NCBI RefSeq assembly: GCF_900168115.1
Contig: NZ_FUZC01000008.1
Span: 142,373-206,372 of the forward strand
DNA from: Salegentibacter salinarum
Lineage (GTDB): Bacteria > Bacteroidota > Bacteroidia > Flavobacteriales > Flavobacteriaceae
DNA: 64,000 bases
Direction of reading: 5' to 3'
Position numbers and translations under genes: made by a program
Notes under the pieces: generated by a model
What the model saw: only the letters and a program-made list of their open reading frames with translations
Databases searched by the model: none
Told to the model about the DNA's origin: nothing
Shown: piece by piece, positions 8,160 to 17,758 of the stretch
Layout: the number at the start of each line of letters is the position of its first letter
Numbering within the stretch: position 1 is the stretch's first letter

Positions 8160-8392
8160 CCCTTCAAATAAAGAAATTTGGTAATTCTTCATTTTAATAA
8201 TATAGAAAATATGGAAATTAAAGCCTGCTTTAGGAGCAATCTTTAATTTTTAAGTATTGTTTTTTCTGTTTTCTTGAAAATATATTTCAGGAAATCCTAT
8301 AAAATACATAATTCATAAAAATTACTCCCGGGCCTTGCATTTAAAAGGCTGTGCCGTATATTTGCTGGTTCAAGTTCATTGTTTATAACATC

Positions 8393-8497
8393 GTTATCAA
8401 GAAAGGTTGAGGGAATAGACCCGTTGAAGCCTTGGCAACCCTCCTGTAATGGGAGAAGGTGCTACATTCTACTTCGCTTTTTGCGCAGATAGATAAC
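8393..8497 (+). ncRNA. SAM-I (S-box) riboswitch
   Basis: All S-box landmarks are present in order. The P1 stem GTTATC (8393-8398) pairs with GATAAC (8492-8497). Between them lie the conserved AAGAAAGGTTGAGGGA, the ACCCGTTGAAGCC and GGCAACC blocks, and AAGGTGCTACATTCTAC. SAM binding to this aptamer stabilises P1 and switches off expression of methionine genes; here it precedes the two metH genes and metF. A hairpin with a T-run follows (8499-8527), so control is probably by transcription termination. Confidence 0.95.
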
Positions 8498-8498
8498 A

Positions 8499-8527
8499 AG
8501 AAAGAATTCTTTCCCGCTTCTTTTTTT
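8499..8527 (+). terminator. Expression-platform terminator of the SAM-I riboswitch
   Basis: GAAAGAATTCTTTC forms a self-complementary hairpin, followed by a T-rich run ending in seven T at 8521-8527, about 25 nt before the metH start. Its position directly after P1 is what a SAM-I OFF switch needs. Confidence 0.55.
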
Positions 8528-8551
8528 GATAGTGATTTTAGATAAAATTAT

Positions 8552-9568
8552 ATGTCGAAATTAGAAGAACAACTTCAAAAAAATATACTCATTTTAGACG
8601 GTGCCATGGGCACGATGCTTCAGGAATATAAATTTTCTGAAGAAGACTTCCGTGGAAAACGTTTTGTAGATTGGCCGGTTTCCGTGCAGGGAAATAACGA
8701 CCTCTTATCTATTACCCAGCCTGAAGCAATCGCAACAATACACCGCAAATATTTTGAAGCCGGTGCAGATATTGTGGAAACCAACACCTTTTCTGCAACC
8801 ACTATCGCAATGGCCGATTATAAAATGGAAGAACTCGTAGACGAACTCAATTATGAGTCGGCCAGGATTGCCAAAGAAGTTGCCGTAAAAATGACAGAAG
8901 AAAATCCTGAAAAACCTCGTTTTGTAGCCGGTGCTATTGGGCCTACCAATAAAACCGCCAGTATGAGCCCGGATGTGAACGATCCCGGTTTCAGGGCAAT
9001 TTCTTTTGAAGAATTACGGGTAGCTTATAAACAACAGGCCAAGGCTTTGATCAAGGGTGGAGTAGATATACTTTTGGTAGAAACCGTTTTTGATACTTTA
9101 AACGCTAAAGCCGCACTTTTTGCTTTGGAGGAACTTAAGGAAGAATTGCAGTTAGATATTCCCATAATGGTAAGCGGGACAATTACCGATGCTTCGGGCA
9201 GAACCTTATCGGGTCAAACTGCTGAAGCTTTTCTTATTTCAGTATCTCATATTCCATTGATTAGCGTTGGTTTTAACTGCGCGCTGGGCGCTAAACAACT
9301 AACACCGCACCTCGAGGTTTTAAACCGTTTTGCGAGTTGTGGGGTTTCGGCTTATCCCAACGCGGGCTTGCCAAATGCCTTTGGGGAATACGACCAGGAT
9401 GCTGAAGAAATGGCAAGACAGATCAGGGAATATTTAGAAAAAGGACTGGTAAATATTCTCGGTGGTTGCTGCGGTACCACCCCGGAACATATTAAAGCTA
9501 TTGCTGAAATTGCCAAAGATTATAATCCACGAAAAATAGAGAAACCTGAATTTTCCACCGCTTTATGA
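8552..9568 (+). CDS. metH: Methionine synthase, homocysteine-binding module (split MetH, part 1)
   Basis: 338 residues matching only the N-terminal homocysteine S-methyltransferase barrel of MetH. Zinc ligands are seen in [12 protein letters not shown] and [14 protein letters not shown], and the opening DGAMGTMLQ is typical. It activates the homocysteine thiol for methylation. The remaining MetH modules are encoded by the next gene, whose ATG overlaps this stop (ATGA, 9565-9568), so the two chains are made together and must associate. MetH split at this point is common in Flavobacteriia, so this is not damage. Expression is probably under the SAM-I riboswitch 55 nt upstream. Confidence 0.93.
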   Translation: MSKLEEQLQKNILILDGAMGTMLQEYKFSEEDFRGKRFVDWPVSVQGNNDLLSITQPEAIATIHRKYFEAGADIVETNTFSATTIAMADYKMEELVDELNYESARIAKEVAVKMTEENPEKPRFVAGAIGPTNKTASMSPDVNDPGFRAISFEELRVAYKQQAKALIKGGVDILLVETVFDTLNAKAALFALEELKEELQLDIPIMVSGTITDASGRTLSGQTAEAFLISVSHIPLISVGFNCALGAKQLTPHLEVLNRFASCGVSAYPNAGLPNAFGEYDQDAEEMARQIREYLEKGLVNILGGCCGTTPEHIKAIAEIAKDYNPRKIEKPEFSTAL

Positions 9569-12500
9569 TAGAAACAGTGAAAAAAGAAAATAAACAGGAA
9601 GAAATTTCTTCGGAAAAACAACAGCAAGAGGTGAGACCTTTAAAATTATCGGGCCTTGAACCTTTAATAATAACGCCCGACAGCAATTTTGTTAATGTTG
9701 GCGAAAGAACCAATGTGGCGGGTTCTAAAAAATTCCTGCGCTTAATTAAAGAAGAGAATTTTGAAGAAGCCCTGGAAGTAGCCAGGGACCAGGTAGACGG
9801 TGGGGCACAGATCATCGACATCAATATGGACGATGGTCTTATTGAAGGGAAAGAAGCGATGGTAAAATTCCTTAACCTTATTGTAGCCGAACCAGATATT
9901 GCCCGTGTGCCTATTATGATAGACAGTTCAAAATGGGAAATTATTGAAGCCGGTTTGCAGGTGGTACAGGGAAAATGCGTGGTGAATTCTATAAGCCTGA
10001 AAGAAGGTGAAGCAGAATTTATAGATCACGCTAAGAAAATAAAACGCTACGGGGCGGCGGTAATTGTAATGGCTTTTGATGAAGTTGGGCAGGCCGATAA
10101 TTATGACCGCCGAATTGAAATAGCAAAACGTTCTTATGACATCCTTGTCAATAAAGTTAACTTCCCACCGGAGGACATCATATTTGACCTGAATATTTTT
10201 CCAGTTGGAACCGGGATGGACGAACATAAACGCAATGCCATAGATTTTATTGAAGCTACGCGTTGGGTAAGAGAAAACCTTCCACACTGTAGTATTAGTG
10301 GTGGGGTAAGTAATGTATCGTTTTCCTTCCGCGGAAATAACCCGGTCCGGGAAGCGATGCATTCGGTCTTTTTATATTATGCGATCAAGGCCGGAATGAA
10401 TATCGGGATAGTAAATCCCGCGCTGCTTGAAGTTTATGACAATATCCCGAAAGATCTTTTAGAACACGTAGAAGACGTTATCCTGGACAGAAGGGAAGAT
10501 GCCACCGAGCGACTTTTGGAATTTGCCGAAACCGTGGTAGGTTCAAAACGAGAAAGCAAGGTAGATCTCTCCTGGAGGGAAAAGCCCTTACAGGATAGGG
10601 TTACCCACGCACTTGTAAAAGGTATTGATGCTTATATTTTAGAGGACATAGAACAAGCCCGCCAGGAAGCCGAGCAACCTATCGAGGTAATAGAGGGCCA
10701 TTTGATGATTGGCATGAACGTGGTTGGAGATCTTTTTGGAAGCGGAAAAATGTTCCTGCCACAGGTAGTGAAATCGGCACGGGTGATGAAGAAAGCAGTA
10801 GCTTATCTTCTACCTTATATTGAAGCAGCAAAAAAAGCTCCTCAACCACCAAAAGGGGAGGATTATTGGAAAAAGGCAGAGCCTGAACTCTTTGCCTCCA
10901 TGAAGGAATTTGCCGAAAAACAACGATATAATAAGGAGACCAAAGCTGAAAATGTGCTATGGGAATCTTTAAAAGACAAACAACTCGAAGATTTTAAATT
11001 TAGAAAACAGCATATTATTGGAGACTATATAGCCGATTTTGTGTGTCTCAATAAGAAACTTATCATTGAGATAGAGGGATTGAGCCATCAATTGCCTGAA
11101 AATAAAAAAGGCAACGAAGAGAGAACAACCTGGCTAAGAGATAACGAATTTAGGATTCTTAGGTTTACTAATGGAGATGTACTTACCAATTTTGATCACG
11201 TGCTGGATAAAATCTTACGTACGCTTAAAAAAGCTCCGGCATCGGGGTCAGGCGGGGCTGGAAAAGTCCTTATGGCCACTGTAAAAGGAGATGTGCATGA
11301 TATTGGAAAAAATATTGTAGGCGTAGTCCTGAGTTGTAATAATTATGAAATTATAGACCTTGGGGTAATGGTGCCCCCGGAAAAAATAATAGAAACCGCT
11401 AAAGCTGAAGGTGTAGATGCCATTGGACTAAGCGGTTTAATCACGCCTTCTTTAGACGAAATGGTATTTTTGGCAAAAGAAATGCAACGGCAAAATTTTG
11501 ATGTGCCTTTGCTAATTGGTGGCGCTACAACTTCAAAAGCGCACACTGCTGTAAAAATAGATCCACAGTACAAAAATGCGGTTGCCCACGTAAATGATGC
11601 TTCCCGTGCTGTTACTGTAATTGGAGACCTTTTAAAGGAAAATACGCGTCAGAAATATATGAGTGATCTTAAAGCTGAGTACGATAAATTCAGGCTTAAT
11701 TTTAAGAAAAGAAGTAAGGTGAAATCCTTTTTACCTATAGATGAAGCCCGGAAAAATAAGTATAAAATTGACTGGAAGAGCACTAATATCACGAAACCAA
11801 ATAAACCGGGAATTCAGCAGATTGATGATTTTGATTTAAGAGAACTTGAGCCTTTTATAGACTGGAGCCCGTTTTTTAGAAGCTGGGATTTACACGGAAG
11901 ATATCCCGATATTTTAGAGGATAAAGTGGTTGGCGAACAGGCAACTTCATTATTTGAGGATGCCAAAGTTTTGCTGAAAAGAATCCTTGACGAGAAATTA
12001 CTAAAAGCAAAAGCGGTTTACGGGTTGTTTCCTGCGAATACGGTTAATGATGATGATATTGAAGTTGCTTATGAAGAAGATTCAGAAGAAAAAACTATCC
12101 TTTTCAGAACGCTTCGGCAGCAATTAAAAAAACACGGAGGAAAACCAAACTTTGCACTTTCTGACTTTATTGCGCCAAAAGAAACCGGAATCCAGGATTA
12201 TATAGGTTGTTTTTGCGTCACTACAGGATTTGGTACCGCAGAACTCGCGAAAAAATTTGAGGAAGATTTCGACGATTATAATTCGATTATGATAAAAGCC
12301 CTGGCCGATAGGCTTGCGGAAGCTTTTGCCGAATATTTACATAAGAAAATAAGGCGGGAAGACTGGGGATATGCGCCTGAAGAGAATTTAAGCAACGAAG
12401 AATTAATAAAAGAAACCTATAAGGGAATTCGGCCGGCACCGGGTTACCCCGCCTGTCCTGATCATTTAGAGAAACTAAGTATTTGGGAAGTTTTAAAGGT

Positions 12501-12705
12501 AAAAGAGCGAATTGGTGTAGAACTTACCGAAAGTTTGGCAATGTGGCCGGCTGCCAGTGTAAGCGGTTATTATTTTGCCAATCCCGAAGCACGTTATTTC
12601 GGCCTGGGAAAAATAAAAGACGACCAGGTGAGGGACTTTGCCGAGAGAAAAGGAATTCCGTTGAAAAAGGCCGAAAAATGGCTAAACCCGAATATCGTAG
12701 ACTAA
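9565..12705 (+). CDS. metH: Methionine synthase, folate/B12/reactivation modules (split MetH, part 2) with inserted DUF559 domain
   Basis: 1046 residues. Order: methyltetrahydrofolate-binding barrel (from about 40; [17 protein letters not shown]), B12 cap helices (about 345-420; [18 protein letters not shown]), an inserted segment (423-554), the B12 Rossmann domain with cobalt-ligand His578 in GDVHDIGKN, and the SAM-dependent reactivation domain (about 710-1046; [12 protein letters not shown]). Methyl transfer runs from methyltetrahydrofolate through cobalamin to homocysteine held by part 1. The insertion is foreign to MetH: residues about 455-550 are a DUF559/Vsr-like nuclease domain. It lies in the flexible linker between cap and B12 domains and keeps the frame, and all MetH motifs on both sides are intact, so the enzyme may still work. 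metF follows after 82 nt. Confidence 0.93.
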   Translation: MIETVKKENKQEEISSEKQQQEVRPLKLSGLEPLIITPDSNFVNVGERTNVAGSKKFLRLIKEENFEEALEVARDQVDGGAQIIDINMDDGLIEGKEAMVKFLNLIVAEPDIARVPIMIDSSKWEIIEAGLQVVQGKCVVNSISLKEGEAEFIDHAKKIKRYGAAVIVMAFDEVGQADNYDRRIEIAKRSYDILVNKVNFPPEDIIFDLNIFPVGTGMDEHKRNAIDFIEATRWVRENLPHCSISGGVSNVSFSFRGNNPVREAMHSVFLYYAIKAGMNIGIVNPALLEVYDNIPKDLLEHVEDVILDRREDATERLLEFAETVVGSKRESKVDLSWREKPLQDRVTHALVKGIDAYILEDIEQARQEAEQPIEVIEGHLMIGMNVVGDLFGSGKMFLPQVVKSARVMKKAVAYLLPYIEAAKKAPQPPKGEDYWKKAEPELFASMKEFAEKQRYNKETKAENVLWESLKDKQLEDFKFRKQHIIGDYIADFVCLNKKLIIEIEGLSHQLPENKKGNEERTTWLRDNEFRILRFTNGDVLTNFDHVLDKILRTLKKAPASGSGGAGKVLMATVKGDVHDIGKNIVGVVLSCNNYEIIDLGVMVPPEKIIETAKAEGVDAIGLSGLITPSLDEMVFLAKEMQRQNFDVPLLIGGATTSKAHTAVKIDPQYKNAVAHVNDASRAVTVIGDLLKENTRQKYMSDLKAEYDKFRLNFKKRSKVKSFLPIDEARKNKYKIDWKSTNITKPNKPGIQQIDDFDLRELEPFIDWSPFFRSWDLHGRYPDILEDKVVGEQATSLFEDAKVLLKRILDEKLLKAKAVYGLFPANTVNDDDIEVAYEEDSEEKTILFRTLRQQLKKHGGKPNFALSDFIAPKETGIQDYIGCFCVTTGFGTAELAKKFEEDFDDYNSIMIKALADRLAEAFAEYLHKKIRREDWGYAPEENLSNEELIKETYKGIRPAPGYPACPDHLEKLSIWEVLKVKERIGVELTESLAMWPAASVSGYYFANPEARYFGLGKIKDDQVRDFAERKGIPLKKAEKWLNPNIVD
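10831..11226 (+). mobile_element. In-frame DUF559 nuclease-domain insertion inside metH
   Basis: The word AAAAAAGCTCC occurs at 10831-10841 and again at 11227-11237, exactly 396 bp (132 codons) apart, and the sequence between has no counterpart in MetH. It encodes a linker ([11 protein letters not shown]...), then a DUF559 domain: [40 protein letters not shown] followed by EGLSHQ, and [13 protein letters not shown]. These match the PD-(D/E)XK layout of Vsr-type endonucleases (Asp, then Glu-x-Glu). Its left end CTCCTCAACCACC...GGGGAG is a degenerate GC-rich palindrome like the dispersed repeats that accompany stand-alone DUF559 genes. I read it as a selfish nuclease element that entered a tolerant linker and left an 11-bp duplication; mobility is inferred. 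Confidence 0.75.
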
Positions 12706-12787
12706 AACGCAATAAATAGTATAAGGTAGATTGTAAAAATATAGCATGCAATTACAATATACAATCGACAGTTTACAATAAAATTAA

Positions 12788-13744
12788 ATGAAAGTAACAG
12801 AACATATAAACCGAGCAAAAGGAGAAACCTTGTTTTCTTTTGAAATTGTTCCGCCGCAAAAAGGAAGAAATATACAGGATCTCTATAATAATATTGATCC
12901 GTTAATGGAGTTTAATCCGCCATTTATAGATGTGACGACCTCCCGGGAAGAACACGTTTACATTAAAAAAGAGGATGGCTTACTGGAAAGGAAGATTACC
13001 CGCATGCGCCCGGGGACGGTTGGTATTTGTGCTGCCATAAAGCAAAAATATAATGTAGATACTATTCCACACGTACTTTGTGGAGGGTTTACCCGGGAGG
13101 AAACCGAGTATTTACTGGTAGATTGTCATTATCTGGGGATAGAAAATGTAATGGCCTTGCGGGGAGATGCTATGAAACACCAACGCTATTTTGAACCTAC
13201 AAATGGTGGAAACTGTTTTGCCAGTGAACTCGTAACTCAAATTAAAGATTTGGGAGCAGGGAAATATTTAAACGAAGTTATTGAATCTGATAATAACGCA
13301 GATTTTTGTATTGGAGTAGCCGGTTATCCCGAAAAACACCTGGAGTCACCGTCTTTACAAACCGACCTAAAAAGACTAAAGGAAAAAATTGATGCCGGCG
13401 CCGATTATGTGGTTACCCAAATGTTTTTTAATAACCAGGCCTATTTCGATTTTGTAGAACAGGCAAGGGAAGCGGGAATCACCGTTCCTATAATTCCGGG
13501 TATAAAACCTATAGCCGTTAAAAGACATTTGCAATTATTACCACAGGTTTTTAGTATAGATATGCCTGAAGAATTAATTAAAGATGTAGAAGCCTGTAAA
13601 AGTAATGTAGAAGTAAGGAAAGTTGGTATTGAATGGGCTATAGCACAATCTAAGGAGTTGAAAGCTGCCGGGGTTCCTGTTTTACATTATTACTCTATGG
13701 GAAAAAGTACCAATATTCAGAAAATTGCCGAGGCGGTTTTTTAA
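12788..13744 (+). CDS. metF: Methylenetetrahydrofolate reductase [NAD(P)H]
   Basis: 318 residues. Reduces 5,10-methylene- to 5-methyl-tetrahydrofolate, the methyl donor for MetH encoded just upstream. FAD-barrel signatures are visible: TLFSFEIVPPQKGRNIQ at the start, GIENVMALRGDAMKH, DFCIGVAGYPEKHLESPSLQ, and GADYVVTQMFFNNQAYFDF. It is normal length for bacterial MetF (about 290-320). It sits 82 nt after metH with no terminator between, so it is likely in the same SAM-I-controlled transcript. Confidence 0.96.
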   Translation: MKVTEHINRAKGETLFSFEIVPPQKGRNIQDLYNNIDPLMEFNPPFIDVTTSREEHVYIKKEDGLLERKITRMRPGTVGICAAIKQKYNVDTIPHVLCGGFTREETEYLLVDCHYLGIENVMALRGDAMKHQRYFEPTNGGNCFASELVTQIKDLGAGKYLNEVIESDNNADFCIGVAGYPEKHLESPSLQTDLKRLKEKIDAGADYVVTQMFFNNQAYFDFVEQAREAGITVPIIPGIKPIAVKRHLQLLPQVFSIDMPEELIKDVEACKSNVEVRKVGIEWAIAQSKELKAAGVPVLHYYSMGKSTNIQKIAEAVF

Positions 13745-13754
13745 AATATTAGGC

Positions 13755-13762
13755 TACATTTG
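13755..13762 (+). promoter_or_regulatory. -7 element before the lipid A deacylase-like gene
   Basis: TACATTTG matches TAnnTTTG and ends 6 nt before the chosen ATG at 13769. This implies a very short or absent leader and supports that start over the upstream TTG at 13760, which lies inside the promoter. Confidence 0.5.
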
Positions 13763-13768
13763 CGGGTA

Positions 13769-14869
13769 ATGAAGAAAATTACCGCCCTTATTTTTCTTTT
13801 TATCTTAGGTAGTATTTCGGCCCAGGATTCCGGGAAGAATTATTATTCTTTTGATGCGAATTATTTCTACGGAACCATTGCCGAACACAATCCCGACATC
13901 GCCCATTTAATTACCGGACACCCAACGGGTTTAATTTTGGGATTTAATAAAAAAAGTTTCGGATTTGAAGATTGGGAAAAACGCTATAATTATCCCGATG
14001 TAGGTGTTTCTTTTACCTATCAGGATATGAAAAATCCGAGTTTAGGCGAAAATTACGGACTCTACGCACATATGAATTTCTACCTGTTTAAAAGAAATTT
14101 GATGTTTAGAATAGGGCAGGGGCTGGCTTATGCTTCCAAGCCTTACCATCCGGATGATAATTATAAAAATAATGCTTACGGTTCGCGTTTGCTGAGTTCT
14201 ACTTACCTGATGGCGAATTATAAAAAAGAAAACATTTTTGAAGGTTTGGGAGTGCAGGCCGGACTTTCGTTAATCCATTATTCCAACGCCGATTTTAAAT
14301 CGCCCAATGCCAGCACGAATACCATTACTTTTAACCTGGGAGTAAATTACACACTGGATCATCAAAACCTACCCAATTATATTCCAAAAGGATCAAAAGA
14401 AAAATATACTGAGCCGATTCATCATAATTTTGCTTTGCGAAGCGGCGTAAATACTATGGGAATTATCGGTTCTAAGCAATACCCGTTTTTAACTTTTTCG
14501 GCTTTTGCCGATAAGGTTTTGAATCATAAAAGCACCCTGCAGGCCGGAACCGAAGTTTTCTTCTCCAAAGCTATGCAAGAACGTATTTATTATCAGTCGG
14601 TAGCTTTTCCTTCAGGAGATACCTCGGGAGATGAAGATTCTAAACGGGTTGGCGTTTTTGTTGGTCACCAGTTAAATTTCAATAAACTATCGGTGATTAC
14701 GCATTTGGGATACTACGTGTATTATCCTTACGAACATTTTGTAGACCAATTATATAATCGGATTGGTTTACAAAGAAAGATTACAGAAAATCTGTGGGTT
14801 TCACTTACGGTGCGCTCACATTATGCCAATGCGGAAGCTGTAGAACTTTCAATAGGGTATCGATTATGA
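13769..14869 (+). CDS. Acyloxyacyl hydrolase / PagL-like outer-membrane lipid A deacylase
   Basis: 366 residues with an N-terminal signal peptide (MKKITALIFLFILGSISAQ). The rest alternates in the manner of an outer-membrane beta-barrel. The segment AGLSLIHYSNADFKSPNAST resembles the His/Ser-containing active-site strand of PagL-type lipid A 3-O-deacylases, matching the acyloxyacyl hydrolase family annotated in flavobacteria. The likely role is trimming an acyl chain from lipid A in the outer membrane; substrate not proven. Its stop overlaps the start of the following lipoprotein gene (ATGA), so the two form an operon. Confidence 0.78.
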   Translation: MKKITALIFLFILGSISAQDSGKNYYSFDANYFYGTIAEHNPDIAHLITGHPTGLILGFNKKSFGFEDWEKRYNYPDVGVSFTYQDMKNPSLGENYGLYAHMNFYLFKRNLMFRIGQGLAYASKPYHPDDNYKNNAYGSRLLSSTYLMANYKKENIFEGLGVQAGLSLIHYSNADFKSPNASTNTITFNLGVNYTLDHQNLPNYIPKGSKEKYTEPIHHNFALRSGVNTMGIIGSKQYPFLTFSAFADKVLNHKSTLQAGTEVFFSKAMQERIYYQSVAFPSGDTSGDEDSKRVGVFVGHQLNFNKLSVITHLGYYVYYPYEHFVDQLYNRIGLQRKITENLWVSLTVRSHYANAEAVELSIGYRL

Positions 14870-15621
14870 AAAAAGTAATTTTAAGCATAGCGGTATTGAT
14901 TTTTATTTCTTTAGGCTGTGATTCTGAAGAAGCACCCACCTGCATACAAACTTCCGGTGAGATTATTTCTGAAGAATTTACTGTGGATTCCTTTGAAGAA
15001 ATTATGGTCTACGAACGTGTTAAGCTCTTTGTTGAGCAGGGCGATGAATATAAGGTAAAGATTGAAACCGGGGAGAACCTTAAAGAAAATGTATATGCTG
15101 AAGTTGTAAATAACCGACTTGAACTGAGAAATGAAAATTCCTGCAATCTTTTTCGGGATTATGAGATCACTAAAATCTATGTGACCACGCCTACCTTAAA
15201 CTGGTTGCAAAACAGCAGCGGAAGTGCCATAGAAAGTATAGGAACGCTAAACTTTCCCGAACTTTGGTTGCGCTCATTCAACCAGGAGCGCGACCCCGAT
15301 ATTCACACCAACGGCGATTTTATTCTTGACCTGGAGGTTGAAAACCTAAGAATTACCAACGATAATATTTCCAATTATTTCCTCACGGGAAATGCCGAAA
15401 ACGTAAACCTGTTTTTTGCGAACGGCGATGGAAGGCTGGAAGCCGGGGAGTTTTTAGTGCAACATTATGATATTTTGCATCGTGGAACCAATAAGTTAAT
15501 CATTAATCCTCAGCAATCCTTAAAAGGAGATATTTTTGGGTTTGGAGATATTATTTCAAAAAACCGCCCAACCGATGTAGACATAGAAGAACACTACACC
15601 GGAAGACTTATTTTTGAGTAA
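14866..15621 (+). CDS. DUF2807 (head GIN domain) lipoprotein
   Basis: 251 residues from the ATG at 14866, which overlaps the preceding stop. The start is chosen because MKKVILSIAVLIFISLGCDS is a complete lipoprotein signal (lipobox SLGC). The rest fits the DUF2807 single-stranded beta-helix: VDSFEEIMVYERVKLFVEQG is the typical opening, followed by NNRLELRNENSC and a run of repeating beta-strands. Function of the family is unknown; these are surface or periplasmic proteins frequent in Bacteroidota. The 3' end overlaps the convergent gldA by 14 bp. Confidence 0.85.
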   Translation: MKKVILSIAVLIFISLGCDSEEAPTCIQTSGEIISEEFTVDSFEEIMVYERVKLFVEQGDEYKVKIETGENLKENVYAEVVNNRLELRNENSCNLFRDYEITKIYVTTPTLNWLQNSSGSAIESIGTLNFPELWLRSFNQERDPDIHTNGDFILDLEVENLRITNDNISNYFLTGNAENVNLFFANGDGRLEAGEFLVQHYDILHRGTNKLIINPQQSLKGDIFGFGDIISKNRPTDVDIEEHYTGRLIFE

Positions 15622-16513
15622 GTTCTGCAAATAAACTTTCCAGATTCTTTGTTTTTTGATTTAACTGAAGTGTCTTTAATCCGTTATCGTGGGCAAAATC
15701 GAATACTGCCGGGCGCATATCTTTCTTGGTATCAAAAGTGAGCTCGTAGGCAAATCCGCCAACATTTTTAGCTGAAAGAAGATGGGGTATTTTTTGAAGT
15801 GCAATTTGCTCAACCCTGTAATCGAATTCCACTAAGATTACCTGCTCATTTTCTTCGCGTAAATCTTTCAGGTTTTTGTCGGCAACAACTTTGCCTTTGT
15901 TGATAATAATCACCCGGTCGCAAATAGCTTCTACTTCCTGCATTATATGCGTGGAAAGAAAAATAGTTTTACCCGATTTTTCCTTTCCGATATTCTTAAT
16001 AAGATTTCTTATTTCTACCAATTGATTTGGATCCAGTCCCGTGGTAGGTTCATCTAAGATCAAAACTTCCGGGTCGTGGAGCAGGGCGGTGGCCAGCCCC
16101 ACACGTTGGCGGTAACCTTTGGAGAGTTGTTCAATCTTTTTATTGGCTTCAGGTTTTAGACCGGTGAGTGCTATAACTTCCTCAATTCGGGATTTATCGG
16201 TTTTATAAACTTTGGCGTTGAATTCTAAATATTCACGCACATACATTTCAGTGTACAATGGGTTGTGCTCGGGCAAATATCCAATTTGCTGCTGAATTTT
16301 ATGTAAATCTTCTTCAAGTGAAATTCCGTTTACTTCAGCTTTTCCTTCAGAAGCAGCTAAATAACCGGTAAGGATTTTCATTAAAGTAGATTTTCCGGCG
16401 CCGTTTGGCCCAAGGAATCCTACTATTTCCCCTTTGTTCAATTTAAAAGAAACGGAATCCAGCGCTTTTTGTTCACCGTAAAATTTTGAAATTCCTTCAA
16501 CATGAATAGACAT
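15608..16513 (-). CDS. gldA: Gliding motility ABC transporter ATP-binding protein GldA
   Basis: 301 residues. ABC ATPase with Walker A GFLGPNGAGKST (about 35-46), signature LSKGYRQRVGLA, Walker B VLILDEPTTGLDP and switch HIMQEVEAICD. The C-terminal extension (DKNLKDLREENEQVILVEF...) is that of the GldA/drug-export subgroup. With the GldF and GldG membrane proteins (not in this window) it forms a transporter needed for gliding in Flavobacterium. The start at 16513 gives MSIHVEGISKFYGEQKAL, the usual GldA beginning. Without gldFG beside it, another ABC-2 export role cannot be excluded. Confidence 0.85.
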   Translation of the reverse strand: MSIHVEGISKFYGEQKALDSVSFKLNKGEIVGFLGPNGAGKSTLMKILTGYLAASEGKAEVNGISLEEDLHKIQQQIGYLPEHNPLYTEMYVREYLEFNAKVYKTDKSRIEEVIALTGLKPEANKKIEQLSKGYRQRVGLATALLHDPEVLILDEPTTGLDPNQLVEIRNLIKNIGKEKSGKTIFLSTHIMQEVEAICDRVIIINKGKVVADKNLKDLREENEQVILVEFDYRVEQIALQKIPHLLSAKNVGGFAYELTFDTKKDMRPAVFDFAHDNGLKTLQLNQKTKNLESLFAELTQK

Positions 16514-16771
16514 AGCAAGCATTTTTTCAAAAGTAAGAATTTTTACCTCGCTGTAAAGCGTCGAAAATGAAGGATATAAAGTTTTAAAAAAAAATTACAT
16601 TAGAGATTTCGGAATTACCAGCTGATTATTTTAGGAGGTTTTATAAATCTTTCGATGATTCTGGATAAAAAAAGCCAAGTCTGTAAAAAGCTTGTAAAAG
16701 CCTAAAAAAATCTAAAAAATGGTTTTTCATTAAGGAATTATATTCTACTTTAGCCCCGTAACAACGAAACA

Positions 16772-16849
16772 ATGAATCACTTAATTAGCTGGAACGCATT
16801 CTATTTTTTTTATTTCTATTTCAGAGATAGGAACGGGAATGCTATGTAA
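16772..16849 (+). CDS. Aromatic leader peptide of the pheA operon (25 residues)
   Basis: A 25-codon frame, ATG at 16772 and TAA at 16847-16849, has eight consecutive Phe/Tyr codons (FYFFYFYF, residues 10-17), one Trp (residue 7), and is followed 18 nt later by a strong terminator and then pheA. This is the layout of PheL/Trp-type attenuation. When charged Phe- or Tyr-tRNA is scarce, a ribosome stalled in the aromatic run would let the following segment (AACGGGA, within codons 21-23) pair with TCCCG of the terminator stem and prevent termination. The aromatic run makes chance very unlikely. Confidence 0.88.
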   Translation: MNHLISWNAFYFFYFYFRDRNGNAM

Positions 16850-16867
16850 TTAAGTAAGAAATTATAT

Positions 16868-16902
16868 AAAAAAGTCCCGATAAACATCGGGACTTTTTTT
16901 TT
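16868..16902 (+). terminator. Attenuator terminator upstream of pheA
   Basis: AAAAAAGTCCCGAT (16868-16881) pairs perfectly with ATCGGGACTTTTTT (16886-16899) around the loop AAAC, with a T-run to 16902. It lies between the aromatic leader peptide and pheA and is the decisive element of the attenuator. Confidence 0.92.
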
Positions 16903-16933
16903 ACTCGATAATCGAGGTTTATTATAAAAATTA

Positions 16934-17758
16934 ATGGATAAAATTATTGCAATTCAGGGAGTGCAAGGCTCATTTCACCATTTGGTGGCACAGGAATATT
17001 ACCACAAGGAGGTTGAGGTTTTAGAATGTATGTCTTTTGCCGAGCTAACAAAAAGCCTTCTAAAGGGTGAAGCCAATGAAGGCGTGATGGCTATAGAAAA
17101 TTCTATTGCAGGATCTATTTTACCAAATTATGCGCTTATAGACGAAAATAATCTAAAAGTGGTTGGCGAACATTACATCCCAATAGATATGAATTTTATG
17201 GCAATGCCGGGGCAAAAAATAGAGAATATCAAAAAGGTCTATTCGCACCCAATGGCCTTGTTACAGTGTAAAGAATTCTTTAAAAAGCATCCGCATATCA
17301 AATTGATCGAAGATACCGATACCGCTGAGGTTGCCAGGAGAATTTCAGAAAAAGGAAGCACAAAAGTAGCAGCCGTAGCCAGTAAAGCAGCAGCGCAGCT
17401 ATTCGGACTTGAAATTTTAGCAGAAAGTATTCATACCAAGAAAAGCAATGCAACGCGTTTTTTGATTATCAGCACTAAAAAGAAGGAGCCCAATGGCGAT
17501 AAAATAGACAAAGCTTCTTTGAAATTTGAACTGGAAAGCAAACGCGGGAGCCTGGTATCGGTATTGAATATTTTAAGGGATTTTAACCTGGATATGACTA
17601 AAATTCAAAGTATGCCCATTATAGAATTCCCGTGGAAATATTCATTTTTTATCGATGTGGTCTTTGAAGATTACCCCGAATTTCAAAAAGCCATGGATAT
17701 TCTGGAAGTAATGACCGAGCGATTAACAATTTTAGGAACCTACAAAAACAGTTTGTAA
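16934..17758 (+). CDS. pheA: Prephenate dehydratase
   Basis: 274 residues. Converts prephenate to phenylpyruvate for phenylalanine synthesis. The catalytic domain (about 1-185) shows IAIQGVQGSFHHLVAQEYY, MAIENSIAGSILPNY, and the CKEFFKKHP and AAQLFGLEILAESIH segments. A C-terminal ACT domain (about 195-274; RGSLVSVLNILRDFNLDMTK) is the usual Phe-sensing site. There is no fused chorismate mutase; that activity is on the DAHP synthase three genes downstream. First gene of the operon behind the aromatic leader attenuator. The stop shares its A with the next ATG (TAATG). Confidence 0.95.
   Translation: MDKIIAIQGVQGSFHHLVAQEYYHKEVEVLECMSFAELTKSLLKGEANEGVMAIENSIAGSILPNYALIDENNLKVVGEHYIPIDMNFMAMPGQKIENIKKVYSHPMALLQCKEFFKKHPHIKLIEDTDTAEVARRISEKGSTKVAAVASKAAAQLFGLEILAESIHTKKSNATRFLIISTKKKEPNGDKIDKASLKFELESKRGSLVSVLNILRDFNLDMTKIQSMPIIEFPWKYSFFIDVVFEDYPEFQKAMDILEVMTERLTILGTYKNSL

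Noticed and set aside
10831..11226. Intein in MetH
   Set aside because: No Cys/Ser at the N-junction and no His-Asn followed by Cys/Ser/Thr at the C-junction; the site is a linker, not a conserved active-site motif.
8552..12705. Frameshift explaining the two metH frames
   Set aside because: The ATGA overlap falls exactly between the homocysteine and folate modules and both chains are complete at that boundary, so this is a natural split.
12709..12780. Regulatory RNA between metH and metF
   Set aside because: Only an AT-rich imperfect inverted repeat (GATTGTA/TACAATC) is present, with no aptamer-like conserved blocks.
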